From contig NZ_VFVL01000007.1 in assembly GCF_006442815.1 (NCBI RefSeq), positions 124,001-188,000 on the forward strand: DNA of 64,000 bases, given 5' to 3'. Positions 42,863 through 52,315 of this stretch are shown piece by piece. Every line of letters starts with the position of its first letter. The stretch's first letter is position 1. The notes beneath the pieces were generated by a model. It worked only from the letters and a program-made list of their open reading frames with translations, was not told the DNA's origin and made no database searches. The stretch comes from Mesorhizobium sp. B2-4-3. Its GTDB lineage: Bacteria > Pseudomonadota > Alphaproteobacteria > Rhizobiales > Rhizobiaceae. The position numbers were made by a program, and so were the translations under genes.

Positions 42863-44014
42863 CTAGCCGGCGGCGGCCGGCACGAAACTTTCCCTGAACA
42901 GGCGATTGATGTCGGCGACGACATGGCCGGCGTCCTGCCTGCCGGCAAGGCCTTCATTGATGCGGTCCGAAGCCCGCTGTTGGAACGCCATGTAGCCGTC
43001 GTGGCGCGGGCGGACCCAGGCGCCTTCGAGCGTCGCCCTCGTGTCGCGATAGAAGTCGCCGGTCGCGGCGTTGACGGCATCGTCCTCCCAAGCCGCGGCA
43101 TGGCCGGGCTGGCCGCCGGCGGCTGCGTAAGGCCCGCGCTGCACGTCGCCGCTGGCGATCCAGTAGGCGAAGTCGATCGCCGCCTCGCGCGCGGCGGAAA
43201 AGGCCGAGACGGCGATACCGGTTCCGCCAAGCGCCGAGCCGATCGGGCCGTTGCCGCCGGCGACCGGCATGTCGGCGAAGGCAAGACGGCGCGGTCGGAA
43301 ACCCGCCACCCCATAGGGAACATAACCGTAGATCAGTGGCGCGCAGGCGATGCGGGAATTGGCTTCCGCCATCCTTTCAAACACCGCTATCGGGTCCATG
43401 GTCAGGCATGCGGGATCGACGAGCGCCGCGATCTCGCGCAGAATCTCAAAGGCGGTTTCGCCGGTCTCGTCGTCGACAAGGTCGGCCGAGCCGTCGACCA
43501 CGCAGGGCAAGCCAAGATCGGCGGCCAATGTGTAGAAGCACATCAGCGAATGCGGCGGCCGGAGCGGCAAGAGCACCCGGCCCTGCTCGGCAAGCGCCAG
43601 CACCTCGGTCCAGATCGCCGGCGCGACTTCGATCAGATCCGGCCGCCAGGCCTGAACCTGGCTCGCGGCATCGATCGGGAATGCCCATTGCCGGCCCTGC
43701 CAGGTGTAGCTCGGATAGGATCGGCCGACGCTTGCCCGTGCGAGCGCTTCACGGTCCGCCTCGCGTCCAAGCACATCGAGCGGTGCCAGGCATTTCTCGG
43801 CGGTGATCTGGCCGACATGCGGGTGGTCGATGACGATCAGATCATAGGCGCGGGCGAGCTCTTCCACCGGGAAGGACTCGAAATCCTGCAGCGAGCGTTT
43901 TTCCCATTCGATCGAGACGCCGGTCTTTTCCTTCCAGAGCGCCGAGCACGCCACCATCGGGTCGTAGCCGCGCGGATGGCTCCAGGTCATGCCTTTCAAA
44001 GAAACACCGCTCAC
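42863..44014 (-). CDS. Solute-binding-protein-like protein without signal peptide
   Basis: A 383-residue protein of the bacterial extracellular solute-binding (family 1) fold: MVACSALWKEKTGVSIEWEKRSLQDF, FPIDAASQVQAWRPDL, GGNGPIGSALGGTGIAVSAFS. The start is GTG at 44014, sharing GTGA with the CoA-transferase stop; an ATG at 43990 is also possible. Neither gives a signal peptide, so the protein should stay in the cytoplasm. It is encoded between a CoA-transferase and a complete CUT2 transporter that has its own binding protein. A cytoplasmic ligand-binding or sensory role is possible. Confidence 0.8.
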   Translation of the reverse strand: MSGVSLKGMTWSHPRGYDPMVACSALWKEKTGVSIEWEKRSLQDFESFPVEELARAYDLIVIDHPHVGQITAEKCLAPLDVLGREADREALARASVGRSYPSYTWQGRQWAFPIDAASQVQAWRPDLIEVAPAIWTEVLALAEQGRVLLPLRPPHSLMCFYTLAADLGLPCVVDGSADLVDDETGETAFEILREIAALVDPACLTMDPIAVFERMAEANSRIACAPLIYGYVPYGVAGFRPRRLAFADMPVAGGNGPIGSALGGTGIAVSAFSAAREAAIDFAYWIASGDVQRGPYAAAGGQPGHAAAWEDDAVNAATGDFYRDTRATLEGAWVRPRHDGYMAFQQRASDRINEGLAGRQDAGHVVADINRLFRESFVPAAAG

Positions 44015-45171
44015 AGGCCGAACTCCGCGCGGATTTTCTCGCTGTGCTCGCCGATACGAGGGGCGGCTCGATCCACTCTGGCACGGGCGCCGTCGACACG
44101 CAGCGGCGTGCGGGTGGTGAGGACCGAGACATTGTCCTCGCGTGTCACGGTCTGCAGCATGTCGAGCGTCTTGAAGCCGTCGCTTTCCATCAGTTCCGGC
44201 CAGGTCAGCACCTTGGCGCACCAGACATCGGCGGGCTCGAGGATGGCCAGCCATTCGTCGATGGTCTTTTGCCCGATGCGCCTGGCGACGATCGCCTTGA
44301 TCTCGTCGCGGGCGGTGAACCAGGTCGCCGGTTTGTCGCGGAACGGGTCGAGCTCGGGCAGTTCGAGCAGGTCGGCAATCTTCGGGATCGGCGTCATCGC
44401 AATCGCCAGATAGCCGTCCTTGGCCGGATAGACGCCGTAGGGCGCCGACAGATAGGCGTGGGCGCTGCGGAAGGACGAGCGCTTCGGCAGGCGACGGCCG
44501 TCGTTGAGATGCGTGGTCAGCACCTCGAACTGGAAATCGATCAGCGCCTCGAGGAGGCTGGTCTCGACATGGCCGCCCTCACCGGTGATGCCGCGCCGCA
44601 CCAGCTTGGCGAGGATGCCTTGCGCGCAGGCCGCACCCGCCAGCATGTCGGCGATCGCCAAGCCGAACGGCACAGGCCCCTGCTCCTCGTCGCCGTTCAG
44701 CCACATCACGCCGGAACGAGCCTGGGCGAGCAGGTCCTGCCCCGGGCGCTTGACCCAGGGACCGTCCTCGCCATAGCCGCTGATCGAGGCGTAGACGAGC
44801 CGGGGGTTGATCGTTCTCACATGCTCGTAGTCGAGGCCGAGCCGCTCGATGACACCCGGCCGGAAATTCTGGATGAGCACGTCGGCCCTGGCGATCAGCG
44901 CGCGCAGCATGGCGAGATCGGCCTCGTTCTTGAGATCAACGGCGAGGCTCTCCTTGCCGCGGTTGATGGCGTGGAAAATGGTGGAATCGCCGCCGATCTC
45001 GGTGTCGCTGAGATAGAGCCGGCGCGACAGGTCACCGCCATCGGGCCGCTCGATCTTGATGACGCGCGCGCCAAGGTCGAGCAGGCGCAGCGAGCAGTAG
45101 GGTCCCGACAGGAACTGGCTCATGTCGATGACGACGAGGCCGGTCAGTGGAAGTTCTTTGTCAGCGGCCAC
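44011..45171 (-). CDS. Class III (CaiB/BaiF) CoA-transferase
   Basis: A 386-residue protein: GLVVIDMSQFLSGPYCSLRLLDLGARVIKIERPDGGD at the start, KGKESLAVDLKNEAD-like, VLIQNFRPGVIERLGLDYE, and the segment SISGYGEDGPWVKRPGQDLLAQA carrying the region of the catalytic Asp (GQDL). Class III enzymes move CoA between carboxylic acids, for example formyl, oxalyl or mesaconyl groups. It starts at a GTG three bases after the MaoC gene; together they suggest activation and then hydration or dehydration of an organic acid. The substrate is not evident. Confidence 0.87.
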   Translation of the reverse strand: MAADKELPLTGLVVIDMSQFLSGPYCSLRLLDLGARVIKIERPDGGDLSRRLYLSDTEIGGDSTIFHAINRGKESLAVDLKNEADLAMLRALIARADVLIQNFRPGVIERLGLDYEHVRTINPRLVYASISGYGEDGPWVKRPGQDLLAQARSGVMWLNGDEEQGPVPFGLAIADMLAGAACAQGILAKLVRRGITGEGGHVETSLLEALIDFQFEVLTTHLNDGRRLPKRSSFRSAHAYLSAPYGVYPAKDGYLAIAMTPIPKIADLLELPELDPFRDKPATWFTARDEIKAIVARRIGQKTIDEWLAILEPADVWCAKVLTWPELMESDGFKTLDMLQTVTREDNVSVLTTRTPLRVDGARARVDRAAPRIGEHSEKIRAEFGL

Positions 45172-45174
45172 GGT

Positions 45175-45726
45175 TCACTTCTCGGTCTTGCCGACGAAAT
45201 CGGCCGGGTTCTTGTATTTCACCGTCTGCAGATGCTCGCAGTAGAGCACCAGCTCTCCTTCACCCTTGAAGACTTCATAGCTGGCGCGGATCAGGCCCAT
45301 CTCCTGGTAGCGCGGCTTTTTGTCGAGGTTGGTTCGGATCGAATAGATGGTGTCGCCGATGAAGACCGGCTTGATGAATCTGAGCTTGTCATAGCCATAG
45401 GAAAAGGCGTTGATGCAATTGGTGGCGACCAGGCCGAGTCCGGCCGAAAAGACGAAGGCGCCCGCCACCAGCCGCCGGCCGAAAATGCCTTCCTTCTCGG
45501 CGAACATCTGGTCCTGCACGTAAGGATGGATGTCCAGCACCAGCGCATTGAACATATGGCTTTCGCCCTCGGCGATGGTGCGGCGGAGCGAGCGGATTCT
45601 GTGGCCGACCTGCCAGTCCTCGTAGAACCAGTTTTCCGAATTCCAGACGGGGATATCGGCATGCGCCTCAGGCATGTCGGCAGGATGAGTCGAGGCGACG
45701 CCGACGGTCGGCGCGAATGCGCTCAT
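45175..45726 (-). CDS. MaoC-type hot-dog protein, copy 2, altered active site
   Basis: A 183-residue hot-dog protein related to mesaconyl-CoA hydratase-like MaoC proteins. The block [20 protein letters not shown] is shared with copy 1 at 28954. At the catalytic site the motif reads [10 protein letters not shown]: Asp65 is kept, but the His expected five residues later is Val70; His67 might substitute. The ATG at 45726 fits the family start better than one at 45966, which would cross the operator. First gene of the CoA-transferase/CUT2 operon. Confidence 0.82.
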   Translation of the reverse strand: MSAFAPTVGVASTHPADMPEAHADIPVWNSENWFYEDWQVGHRIRSLRRTIAEGESHMFNALVLDIHPYVQDQMFAEKEGIFGRRLVAGAFVFSAGLGLVATNCINAFSYGYDKLRFIKPVFIGDTIYSIRTNLDKKPRYQEMGLIRASYEVFKGEGELVLYCEHLQTVKYKNPADFVGKTEK

Positions 45727-45824
45727 GATCCTCTCCGGAAGCTTCCGGCGCGGCCTGCAAGGCGGTTCCGGGCACGATGCCGGATGGCGAGACACATGTC
45801 GCTTTCCTCCCGTCAATTTTCTTT

Positions 45825-45843
45825 TGTGAATAATATTTTCACA
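45825..45843. promoter_or_regulatory. Operator-like dyad TGTGAA-N7-TTCACA
   Basis: TGTGAATAATATTTTCACA, a 19-base palindrome, lies 99 bases upstream of the MaoC gene and 86 bases upstream of the divergent lactonase. It is the only AT-rich block of the spacer. A similar block, TTTGAATAATGGATTTTTC, lies downstream of the iclR-type gene near 37196. It may bind the IclR regulator or an unlinked one. Confidence 0.45.
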
Positions 45844-45928
45844 TATGGGATTGCCTTGCAAGCGATGATCGGCGAAATTTTTGACAGCCGGCACGAGCGC
45901 AGCAGCGCCGGCGATGGGAGGAAGATCG

Positions 45929-47041
45929 ATGCAAAGCGCCTGTCTTGTCTTTGTCGGCAGCCTCAACCGCGAGGCTCCCTATTTCCAGGGCGCGCGCGGC
46001 GTCGGCCTCGGCGTCTACGCTTTCGACGAGGCGACGCTTGCCGTGCAAAAGCTTGCCGAGACCGACGAGGTCGACAACCCGACCTTCCTGTCGGTGACGC
46101 CGGACGGGACGCGCATCTATGCCAATTCGGAAGTCTTCGCCTGGCGCGAGGGAACGGTCACGGCCTATCGCTTCGAGCGCGCCACGAATTCACTCGTCTA
46201 TATCAACAAGCAGCCGTCGCTTGGCAGCATCGCCGCGCACAACACGATCACCCGCGACGGCGGCAAGCTGCTGGTCGCGAATTACGGCATGGGAAGCGGC
46301 GGCCCCGACAAGGCGGTCGCCGTGTTCGGCTTCGCGGCCGACGGCGGCCTGACCGCGCCGCTGGCGAGCGTGGCGCATTCCGGCACCGGCCCCAACGCCG
46401 ACCGGCAGGAGCGGTCGCATGCCCACAGCGTCACCGAAACCGTTGAGGGCGGCGTTGCCATCGTCGCCGATCTCGGCATCGATCAGCTGGTCTCCTACCG
46501 GATAGAGCCCAACGGCACGCTGGTGAAGCTCGCTTCCTCGGCGCTCGCGCCCGGTGCCGGGCCGCGTCACGTCGCGCTGCATCCTAACGGCCGCTTCGTC
46601 TTCGTCATGAATGAGCTGGACTCGACGGTGGTCTCCTTGGCGCTCGACCAATCCTCAGGTCGGCTCGAGCCGATCGACACCAAGCCGGCGGTTCCAGGAG
46701 AGGCTCGCGCGCATAATCACTGCGCCGACATCCAGATCTCGCCCGACGGGCGCTTCGTCTACGGCTCCAACAGAGGCCATGACAGTGTCGCCATTTTTGC
46801 TGTCGATCAGCAGTCGGGAAAGCTCGATCCGGTCGATTTCACGCCTTGCGGCGGCGCGACGCCGCGCAACCTCGCGCTCAGCCCCTCCGGCAAGCACCTG
46901 TTTTCGGCCAACCAGAATGCCGACCGGATCTCGATCTTCGCTCGCGACGATACGAGCGGCCGGCTGACCGACACCGGCCATGCCATCGAAATCGGAACGC
47001 CGATGTGCGTGCGAATCGTCGAGGACCCGCTTCAATCCTAA
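45929..47041 (+). CDS. Lactonase, 7-bladed beta-propeller (6-phosphogluconolactonase Pgl/YbhE-like)
   Basis: A 370-residue cytoplasmic beta-propeller: repeated blades such as [66 protein letters not shown] and [27 protein letters not shown]. Relatives hydrolyse 6-phosphogluconolactone or other sugar lactones. GGGAGG precedes the ATG at 45929. It is divergent from the CoA-transferase operon and shares its control region, so it probably acts on a lactone from the same catabolic route. Confidence 0.87.
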   Translation: MQSACLVFVGSLNREAPYFQGARGVGLGVYAFDEATLAVQKLAETDEVDNPTFLSVTPDGTRIYANSEVFAWREGTVTAYRFERATNSLVYINKQPSLGSIAAHNTITRDGGKLLVANYGMGSGGPDKAVAVFGFAADGGLTAPLASVAHSGTGPNADRQERSHAHSVTETVEGGVAIVADLGIDQLVSYRIEPNGTLVKLASSALAPGAGPRHVALHPNGRFVFVMNELDSTVVSLALDQSSGRLEPIDTKPAVPGEARAHNHCADIQISPDGRFVYGSNRGHDSVAIFAVDQQSGKLDPVDFTPCGGATPRNLALSPSGKHLFSANQNADRISIFARDDTSGRLTDTGHAIEIGTPMCVRIVEDPLQS

Positions 47042-47076
47042 TCTTAGCGAGCGGAGTTCTTAGCGATTGACCCTGC

Positions 47077-47652
47077 TCACTGGCCGACCCGGGCGAACGA
47101 GCCGGTATAGGTCTGGCCGGCAAGCGCGTAGGTGACGTTGAGCGTTCCCGGCGACGGCATCGTGGCGGTGATGTCGGCGCCGTTCGGCAGACGTCCGAGC
47201 TTCAACGTGTTGCCGACGATCCTGCCGGAGCCGTCGGCGACACCCGGCTTGTTGTCGGCCAGGTCGCCCCATGCGTAGCTGACCGTCACCTGCCCGCCTG
47301 AAGACACGGTCAGGACCGCCAGCTTGCCGTCATACATGCCGTTGAGCTGCCCTGCCCATATGCCGGAGAATGCGGCGTATCTGGCCGGAACGCCCTTGCC
47401 GGGGGGAACGACCGCAGCCGCCTCATCCAGCACAGCCGAACTCGACGAAGCAGGAGCGGGAGCAGCGGCCGGAGCGGGTTGCGGGTCAGCAACAGGTTGC
47501 GAGCCAGCAACAGGCTGTGTGTCTGGAGTCGATTGACAAGCAGCAAGCGCGACCGCAATGCAAAGCATCGGCAAGAGATTGTTTTGTCGCGCAAGCAGAC
47601 CGGAGCGAACAGGTCCCTGCGCCAGATTCCCACCCAAAGTCGGAATTCTCAT
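47077..47652 (-). CDS. Putative outer-membrane or periplasmic lipoprotein
   Basis: A 191-residue protein. A hydrophobic stretch ends in the lipobox LAAC (Cys at residue 39), followed by a low-complexity Pro/Ala/Gln linker with a repeated QPVAxxQPVA unit and a compact C-terminal domain of about 100 residues rich in Gly, Thr and Val (YDGKLAVLTVSSGGQVTVSYAWGD). I do not recognise the domain. The start at 47652 has GAGGG at a proper distance; the ATG at 47658 is too close. The 293-base spacer to the next gene shows nothing clear. Confidence 0.65.
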   Translation of the reverse strand: MRIPTLGGNLAQGPVRSGLLARQNNLLPMLCIAVALAACQSTPDTQPVAGSQPVADPQPAPAAAPAPASSSSAVLDEAAAVVPPGKGVPARYAAFSGIWAGQLNGMYDGKLAVLTVSSGGQVTVSYAWGDLADNKPGVADGSGRIVGNTLKLGRLPNGADITATMPSPGTLNVTYALAGQTYTGSFARVGQ

Positions 47653-47951
47653 AAGCATCCCTCTGACAGGAAGCCCCTTAGCCTAGTTGCGGCCACCGGC
47701 ATAGGGATTTCCTCGGGCGCTTGTTTTGCGGATACGACCTGCGTTTCGCTTCCGTTGGAGCGGCTTTCCCAGGGACGATATCTCCACTTGCAAGCATCCA
47801 TCGACGCTCCGTCGCGGGGCATGATGCTGGAACTCCCGCCAAAGCCCCGCGTTCCAAAAGAAACCAGTAGCGAGCGCGCTCCGCCGATCCGAGCAAAGAT
47901 CGTTCGTGAATTCCTTCGAGAAGAACGCGATAAGTGCACGGAGTCCCAGCC

Positions 47952-48410
47952 ATGGCTTTCACGCTTGAGAGTCCAGCCTTTGAAAACGGGCAGACCATTC
48001 CCGAGCCCTATGTCCGCAACGGAGGCAATTTGTCTCCTCCCCTGCGGTGGGAGAACGCGCCGGCCGGGACCAGAAGCTTCCTGCTCGTCGTCGAGGATCC
48101 CGATGCGCCGCGCGGCATGTTTCGCCATTGGGCGGTCTATGACATTGCCGCCGGGCGAGACCGCTTGCCGGAAGGCACCGCCGGACCGGAAACCTTCCGC
48201 CAAGCCGTGAACGACTTCGGCAATGCCCATTATGACGGTCCCCAGCCGCCAAAAGGGCACGGCGTTCACCATTATCACTTCCGCCTTTCAGCACTCGACG
48301 TTGAGGCGCTGGAAATCGGCAGAGAACAGGGAATCGCGAATCTTCTGGCCCAGGCGGAGCCGCATATGATCGCCACTGCCGATCTCGTCGGCACATATGA
48401 AAGCCGCTGA
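47952..48410 (+). CDS. YbhB/YbcL-type PEBP (Raf-kinase-inhibitor-like) protein
   Basis: A 152-residue protein with the PEBP ligand-pocket motifs VVEDPDAPRGMFRHWAVYDI and YDGPQPPKGHGVHHYHFRLSAL. It is a cytoplasmic protein of unclear role, proposed to bind phospholipid-like or phosphate groups. The ATG at 47952 has GGAG upstream; a GTG at 47934 is an alternative. It is followed 63 bases later by the DUF6496 gene. Confidence 0.88.
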   Translation: MAFTLESPAFENGQTIPEPYVRNGGNLSPPLRWENAPAGTRSFLLVVEDPDAPRGMFRHWAVYDIAAGRDRLPEGTAGPETFRQAVNDFGNAHYDGPQPPKGHGVHHYHFRLSALDVEALEIGREQGIANLLAQAEPHMIATADLVGTYESR

Positions 48411-48473
48411 TGCGCGATCTGACGCATCCTGTCGGCATTCGATCATGCCCCCGTTCGAACGAGGAGAAAAACA

Positions 48474-48974
48474 ATGCCGGACAAGAAAACCATCGAAGAG
48501 GCGCGCAAGGACAAGCGCGAAGGCAAGTCGGCAAGCACGCAGGCCGGTGAATTCGTTCACGCGGAAATCGACAAAGTCCGCAAAGGCAAGCACGGCGCCC
48601 GCTCCACCAAGCAGGCGATCGCCATCGGCCTTTCGGAGGCGCGCCGCGCGGGCGTCGACCTGCCGCCCCCCAAAAGAGGAGATGTGAAGGAGAGCACGCG
48701 CAAGAGCGCCAAATATGCTTACGAGGCAGGCCAGGGCGAACGGAAGCCGAAGCGCCAGCCGAAGGTGTCGAAGGCGGTGTCGAAGGTGCTTGAGGGCGAG
48801 CCTAAGAGCACCGCCTCCCACAAGGCCCTGTCGCGACAGGCCAAGAGCGCCGCATCCGGCCGCACAGCCGAAGAGCGGTCGTCGGCGGCCAAGAAAGCCG
48901 CGCAGACCAAAGGCGCCGCGGAACGTTCGGCGGCAGCGCGCAAAGCAGCCAGAACCCGCGCCCAGCACGGTTAG
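48474..48974 (+). CDS. DUF6496 family basic protein
   Basis: A 166-residue protein with about one quarter Lys plus Arg. The family core KGKHGARSTKQAIAIGLSEARRAGVDLPPP is at residues 37-67, and the tail repeats AAKKAA/AARKAA units resembling histone H1-like C-termini. It probably binds nucleic acid; such proteins are common and uncharacterised in Rhizobiales. GAGGAG precedes the start. Confidence 0.8.
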   Translation: MPDKKTIEEARKDKREGKSASTQAGEFVHAEIDKVRKGKHGARSTKQAIAIGLSEARRAGVDLPPPKRGDVKESTRKSAKYAYEAGQGERKPKRQPKVSKAVSKVLEGEPKSTASHKALSRQAKSAASGRTAEERSSAAKKAAQTKGAAERSAAARKAARTRAQHG

Positions 48975-48975
48975 G

Positions 48976-49001
48976 GCAATTCCAGGAGACGGTTTTCCGT
49001 T
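48976..49001. repeat. Fragment of the palindromic intergenic repeat
   Basis: GCAATTCCAGGAGACGG then TTTTCCGT matches one end of the element seen at 54089-54130, in the same orientation. It is a short remnant just after the DUF6496 stop. Confidence 0.4.
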
Positions 49002-49027
49002 CGTGCAGCAGCTGAGGAAGGACTGTT

Positions 49028-49103
<76 letters not shown>

Positions 49104-49264
49104 ACTCCCGGCAGTCAGCCGGCGCCGTTTCCGGCGAAGAGATCCGGCGCGGTTGGGAACCGCGCCGTCGTTTAGTGCTGGCGGCTTCTAGCGCCGCCTT
49201 CGGTCAAGATCAAGCCTTGAAAAGCCGCTTTTTCGTCACAGGCCAAAATGGCCGGCAAACGAAA

Positions 49265-49660
49265 TCAGACTTCGTCATCGTCGTCGCCGACGCCGATCAT
49301 ATCGGCGACGTCATCGTCCTCTTCCTCTTCGTCGGCAAGGAAGGTGTCGTCCTCATCGTCGCCAAGATCGACATCTTCTTCATCATCGCCAAGATCGGGA
49401 AGATCGTCGCCGCCACCCTTGGCCTCGTCATCGGCCTCCTCGAGCGAGACGACTTCGGCGCCTTCCTCTTCGTCGGCGTCCACTTCCTTCTCGGCGACTT
49501 CCTCATCTTCCTCGACAGCGGAAATCTTGCCTTCGTCGAAATAGGAGCGTGGATAGCTCTTGCCGGTATAGGGCGAGACGATCGGATCCTTGTTGAGATC
49601 GTAGAATTTCCGACCCGTTTCGGGGTCGACACGCTTGGTGCCAAGTTCAGCTTTTGCCAC
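49265..49660 (-). CDS. FYDLN-acid family protein (TIGR02300)
   Basis: A 131-residue protein. The N-terminal 42 residues, with KRVDPETGRKFYDLNKDPIV and SPYTGKSYP, are the conserved head of TIGR02300; the rest is almost all Asp, Glu and Ala. The start is GTG at 49660 with GAGG upstream. A longer frame to 49843 would cover the spacer and is unlikely. The family is restricted largely to alphaproteobacteria, often next to aroA as here; its role is unknown. The acidic tail makes the opposite strand open with a false Ser-rich frame. Confidence 0.88.
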   Translation of the reverse strand: MAKAELGTKRVDPETGRKFYDLNKDPIVSPYTGKSYPRSYFDEGKISAVEEDEEVAEKEVDADEEEGAEVVSLEEADDEAKGGGDDLPDLGDDEEDVDLGDDEDDTFLADEEEEDDDVADMIGVGDDDDEV

Positions 49661-49814
49661 AGTAGGCCTCGTCAATAAAAGAGTGGACCCCATAACCGCA
49701 GTTTTGAGCGCTGTCAAAGCCAAAAGCCGGCATTGTAAAATGCTCGTATTCGAAGGCCTCGCGCAAGGGGATGACCATTGCGACGCACCGTGATACGAGA
49801 CCGCCGCAGCATGA

Positions 49815-51215
<1,401 letters not shown>

Positions 51216-51258
51216 GGGTGATGAGCTTGAGCCGATCTGAGACGTTGGCGGGACAGCA

Positions 51259-51412
51259 CCCCCCTCTGTCCTGCCGGACATCTTCCCCACAAGGGGGGAG
51301 ATCAGCTGTCGCATCGGCTTTCGCCAATCGCCGACGTCGCAGGATTGAGCAATGCGACAAAACTGCCAATCTCCCCCCTCGTGGGGGAGATGTCCGGCAG
51401 GACAGAGGGGGG
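51259..51412. repeat. Long inverted repeat between aroA and cmk
   Basis: A 25-base arm at 51259-51283 (CCCCCCTCTGTCCTGCCGGA and five more) has its exact complement at 51388-51412. Just inside are GGGGGGAGAT and ATCTCCCCCC blocks, so the RNA could form a long rod with a loop of about 60 bases. The unit CCTGCCGG-ACAT-CTTCCCC resembles part of the element at 10391-10521. REP-like in character. It accounts for most of the 256-base gap in an otherwise tight operon. Confidence 0.8.
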
Positions 51413-51471
51413 CGCGAAGGATCGCGACGCTCGTCTTGTTCTATGCGCCCTCTATTCATGTCGGCCCGCCA

Positions 51472-52122
51472 ATGACCCACACCTTCACCATCGCGATCGA
51501 CGGCCCGGCAGGCGCGGGCAAAGGCACCCTCGCCCGGCGGTTGGCAGACCACTACCGGCTGAACCTGCTCGACACCGGCCTCACCTATCGCGCGGTTGCC
51601 CATAAGCTGCTCGAACTCGGCCTGCCGCTCGACAATGTCTCGGCGGCAGAAACCGCGGCGCGCCAAGTCAATCTCTCGAACCTCGACCGCACGGTGCTTT
51701 CGGCGCATGCGGTGGGCGAGGCGGCCTCGAAGGTCGCGGTCATCCCCACCGTACGGCGCATCTTGGTCGAGAAGCAGCGCGACTTCGCCAAAGCGCCGCC
51801 GGGCGCCGTGCTCGACGGCCGCGACATCGGCACGGTGGTGTGCCCGGACGCTGACATCAAGCTCTACGTCACGGCAAGCGCGCAGGTGCGGGCGAAGCGC
51901 CGGCTGGCCGAGATCGAGAGCATGGGCGGCAGCGCCGATTTCGCCACCATCCTTGCCGATATCGAGCGCCGCGACGAGCGCGACATGGGCCGCGCCGACG
52001 CGCCGCTGAAGCCGGCGGCAGACGCGCACTTGCTTGATACCAGCGAAATGGCTATAGAAGCCGCGTTTCTGGCGGCGATGACGATCGTTGACGACGTCCT
52101 TGCCAAGAGAAACAAGGCCTGA
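51472..52122 (+). CDS. cmk: Cytidylate kinase
   Basis: A 216-residue nucleoside monophosphate kinase: P-loop [49 protein letters not shown] and [16 protein letters not shown], all typical for CMP/dCMP kinase. The ATG at 51472 leads straight into [12 protein letters not shown]; longer frames would run through the inverted repeat. It lies between aroA and rpsA, a common arrangement. Confidence 0.95.
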   Translation: MTHTFTIAIDGPAGAGKGTLARRLADHYRLNLLDTGLTYRAVAHKLLELGLPLDNVSAAETAARQVNLSNLDRTVLSAHAVGEAASKVAVIPTVRRILVEKQRDFAKAPPGAVLDGRDIGTVVCPDADIKLYVTASAQVRAKRRLAEIESMGGSADFATILADIERRDERDMGRADAPLKPAADAHLLDTSEMAIEAAFLAAMTIVDDVLAKRNKA

Positions 52123-52315
52123 TCAGGTTTTTCGATTGCCGTTGGCGGCGAAAATACCCATATCGGGCACGAACCAGCCTGCCAGCATTCTTCATGCGCC
52201 GGACTTGCCGCCTGAACAGCGGCCAAGGGCTTTCAGCCCGGAACGCCGGCAGGCTCACGCAACGCTAACCCACGGCGCCCGCTCCGCCAGCGCGCGGAGC
52301 ATTCCAGGAGAAACA

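Noticed and set aside
44044..46446. 800-residue frame on the plus strand
   Set aside because: Antisense to the CoA-transferase and MaoC genes and out of frame with the lactonase; His/Asp/Arg-rich composition typical of a GC-driven shadow.
49248..49544. Ser-rich frame on the plus strand
   Set aside because: It is the complement of the Asp/Glu-rich tail of the FYDLN protein.
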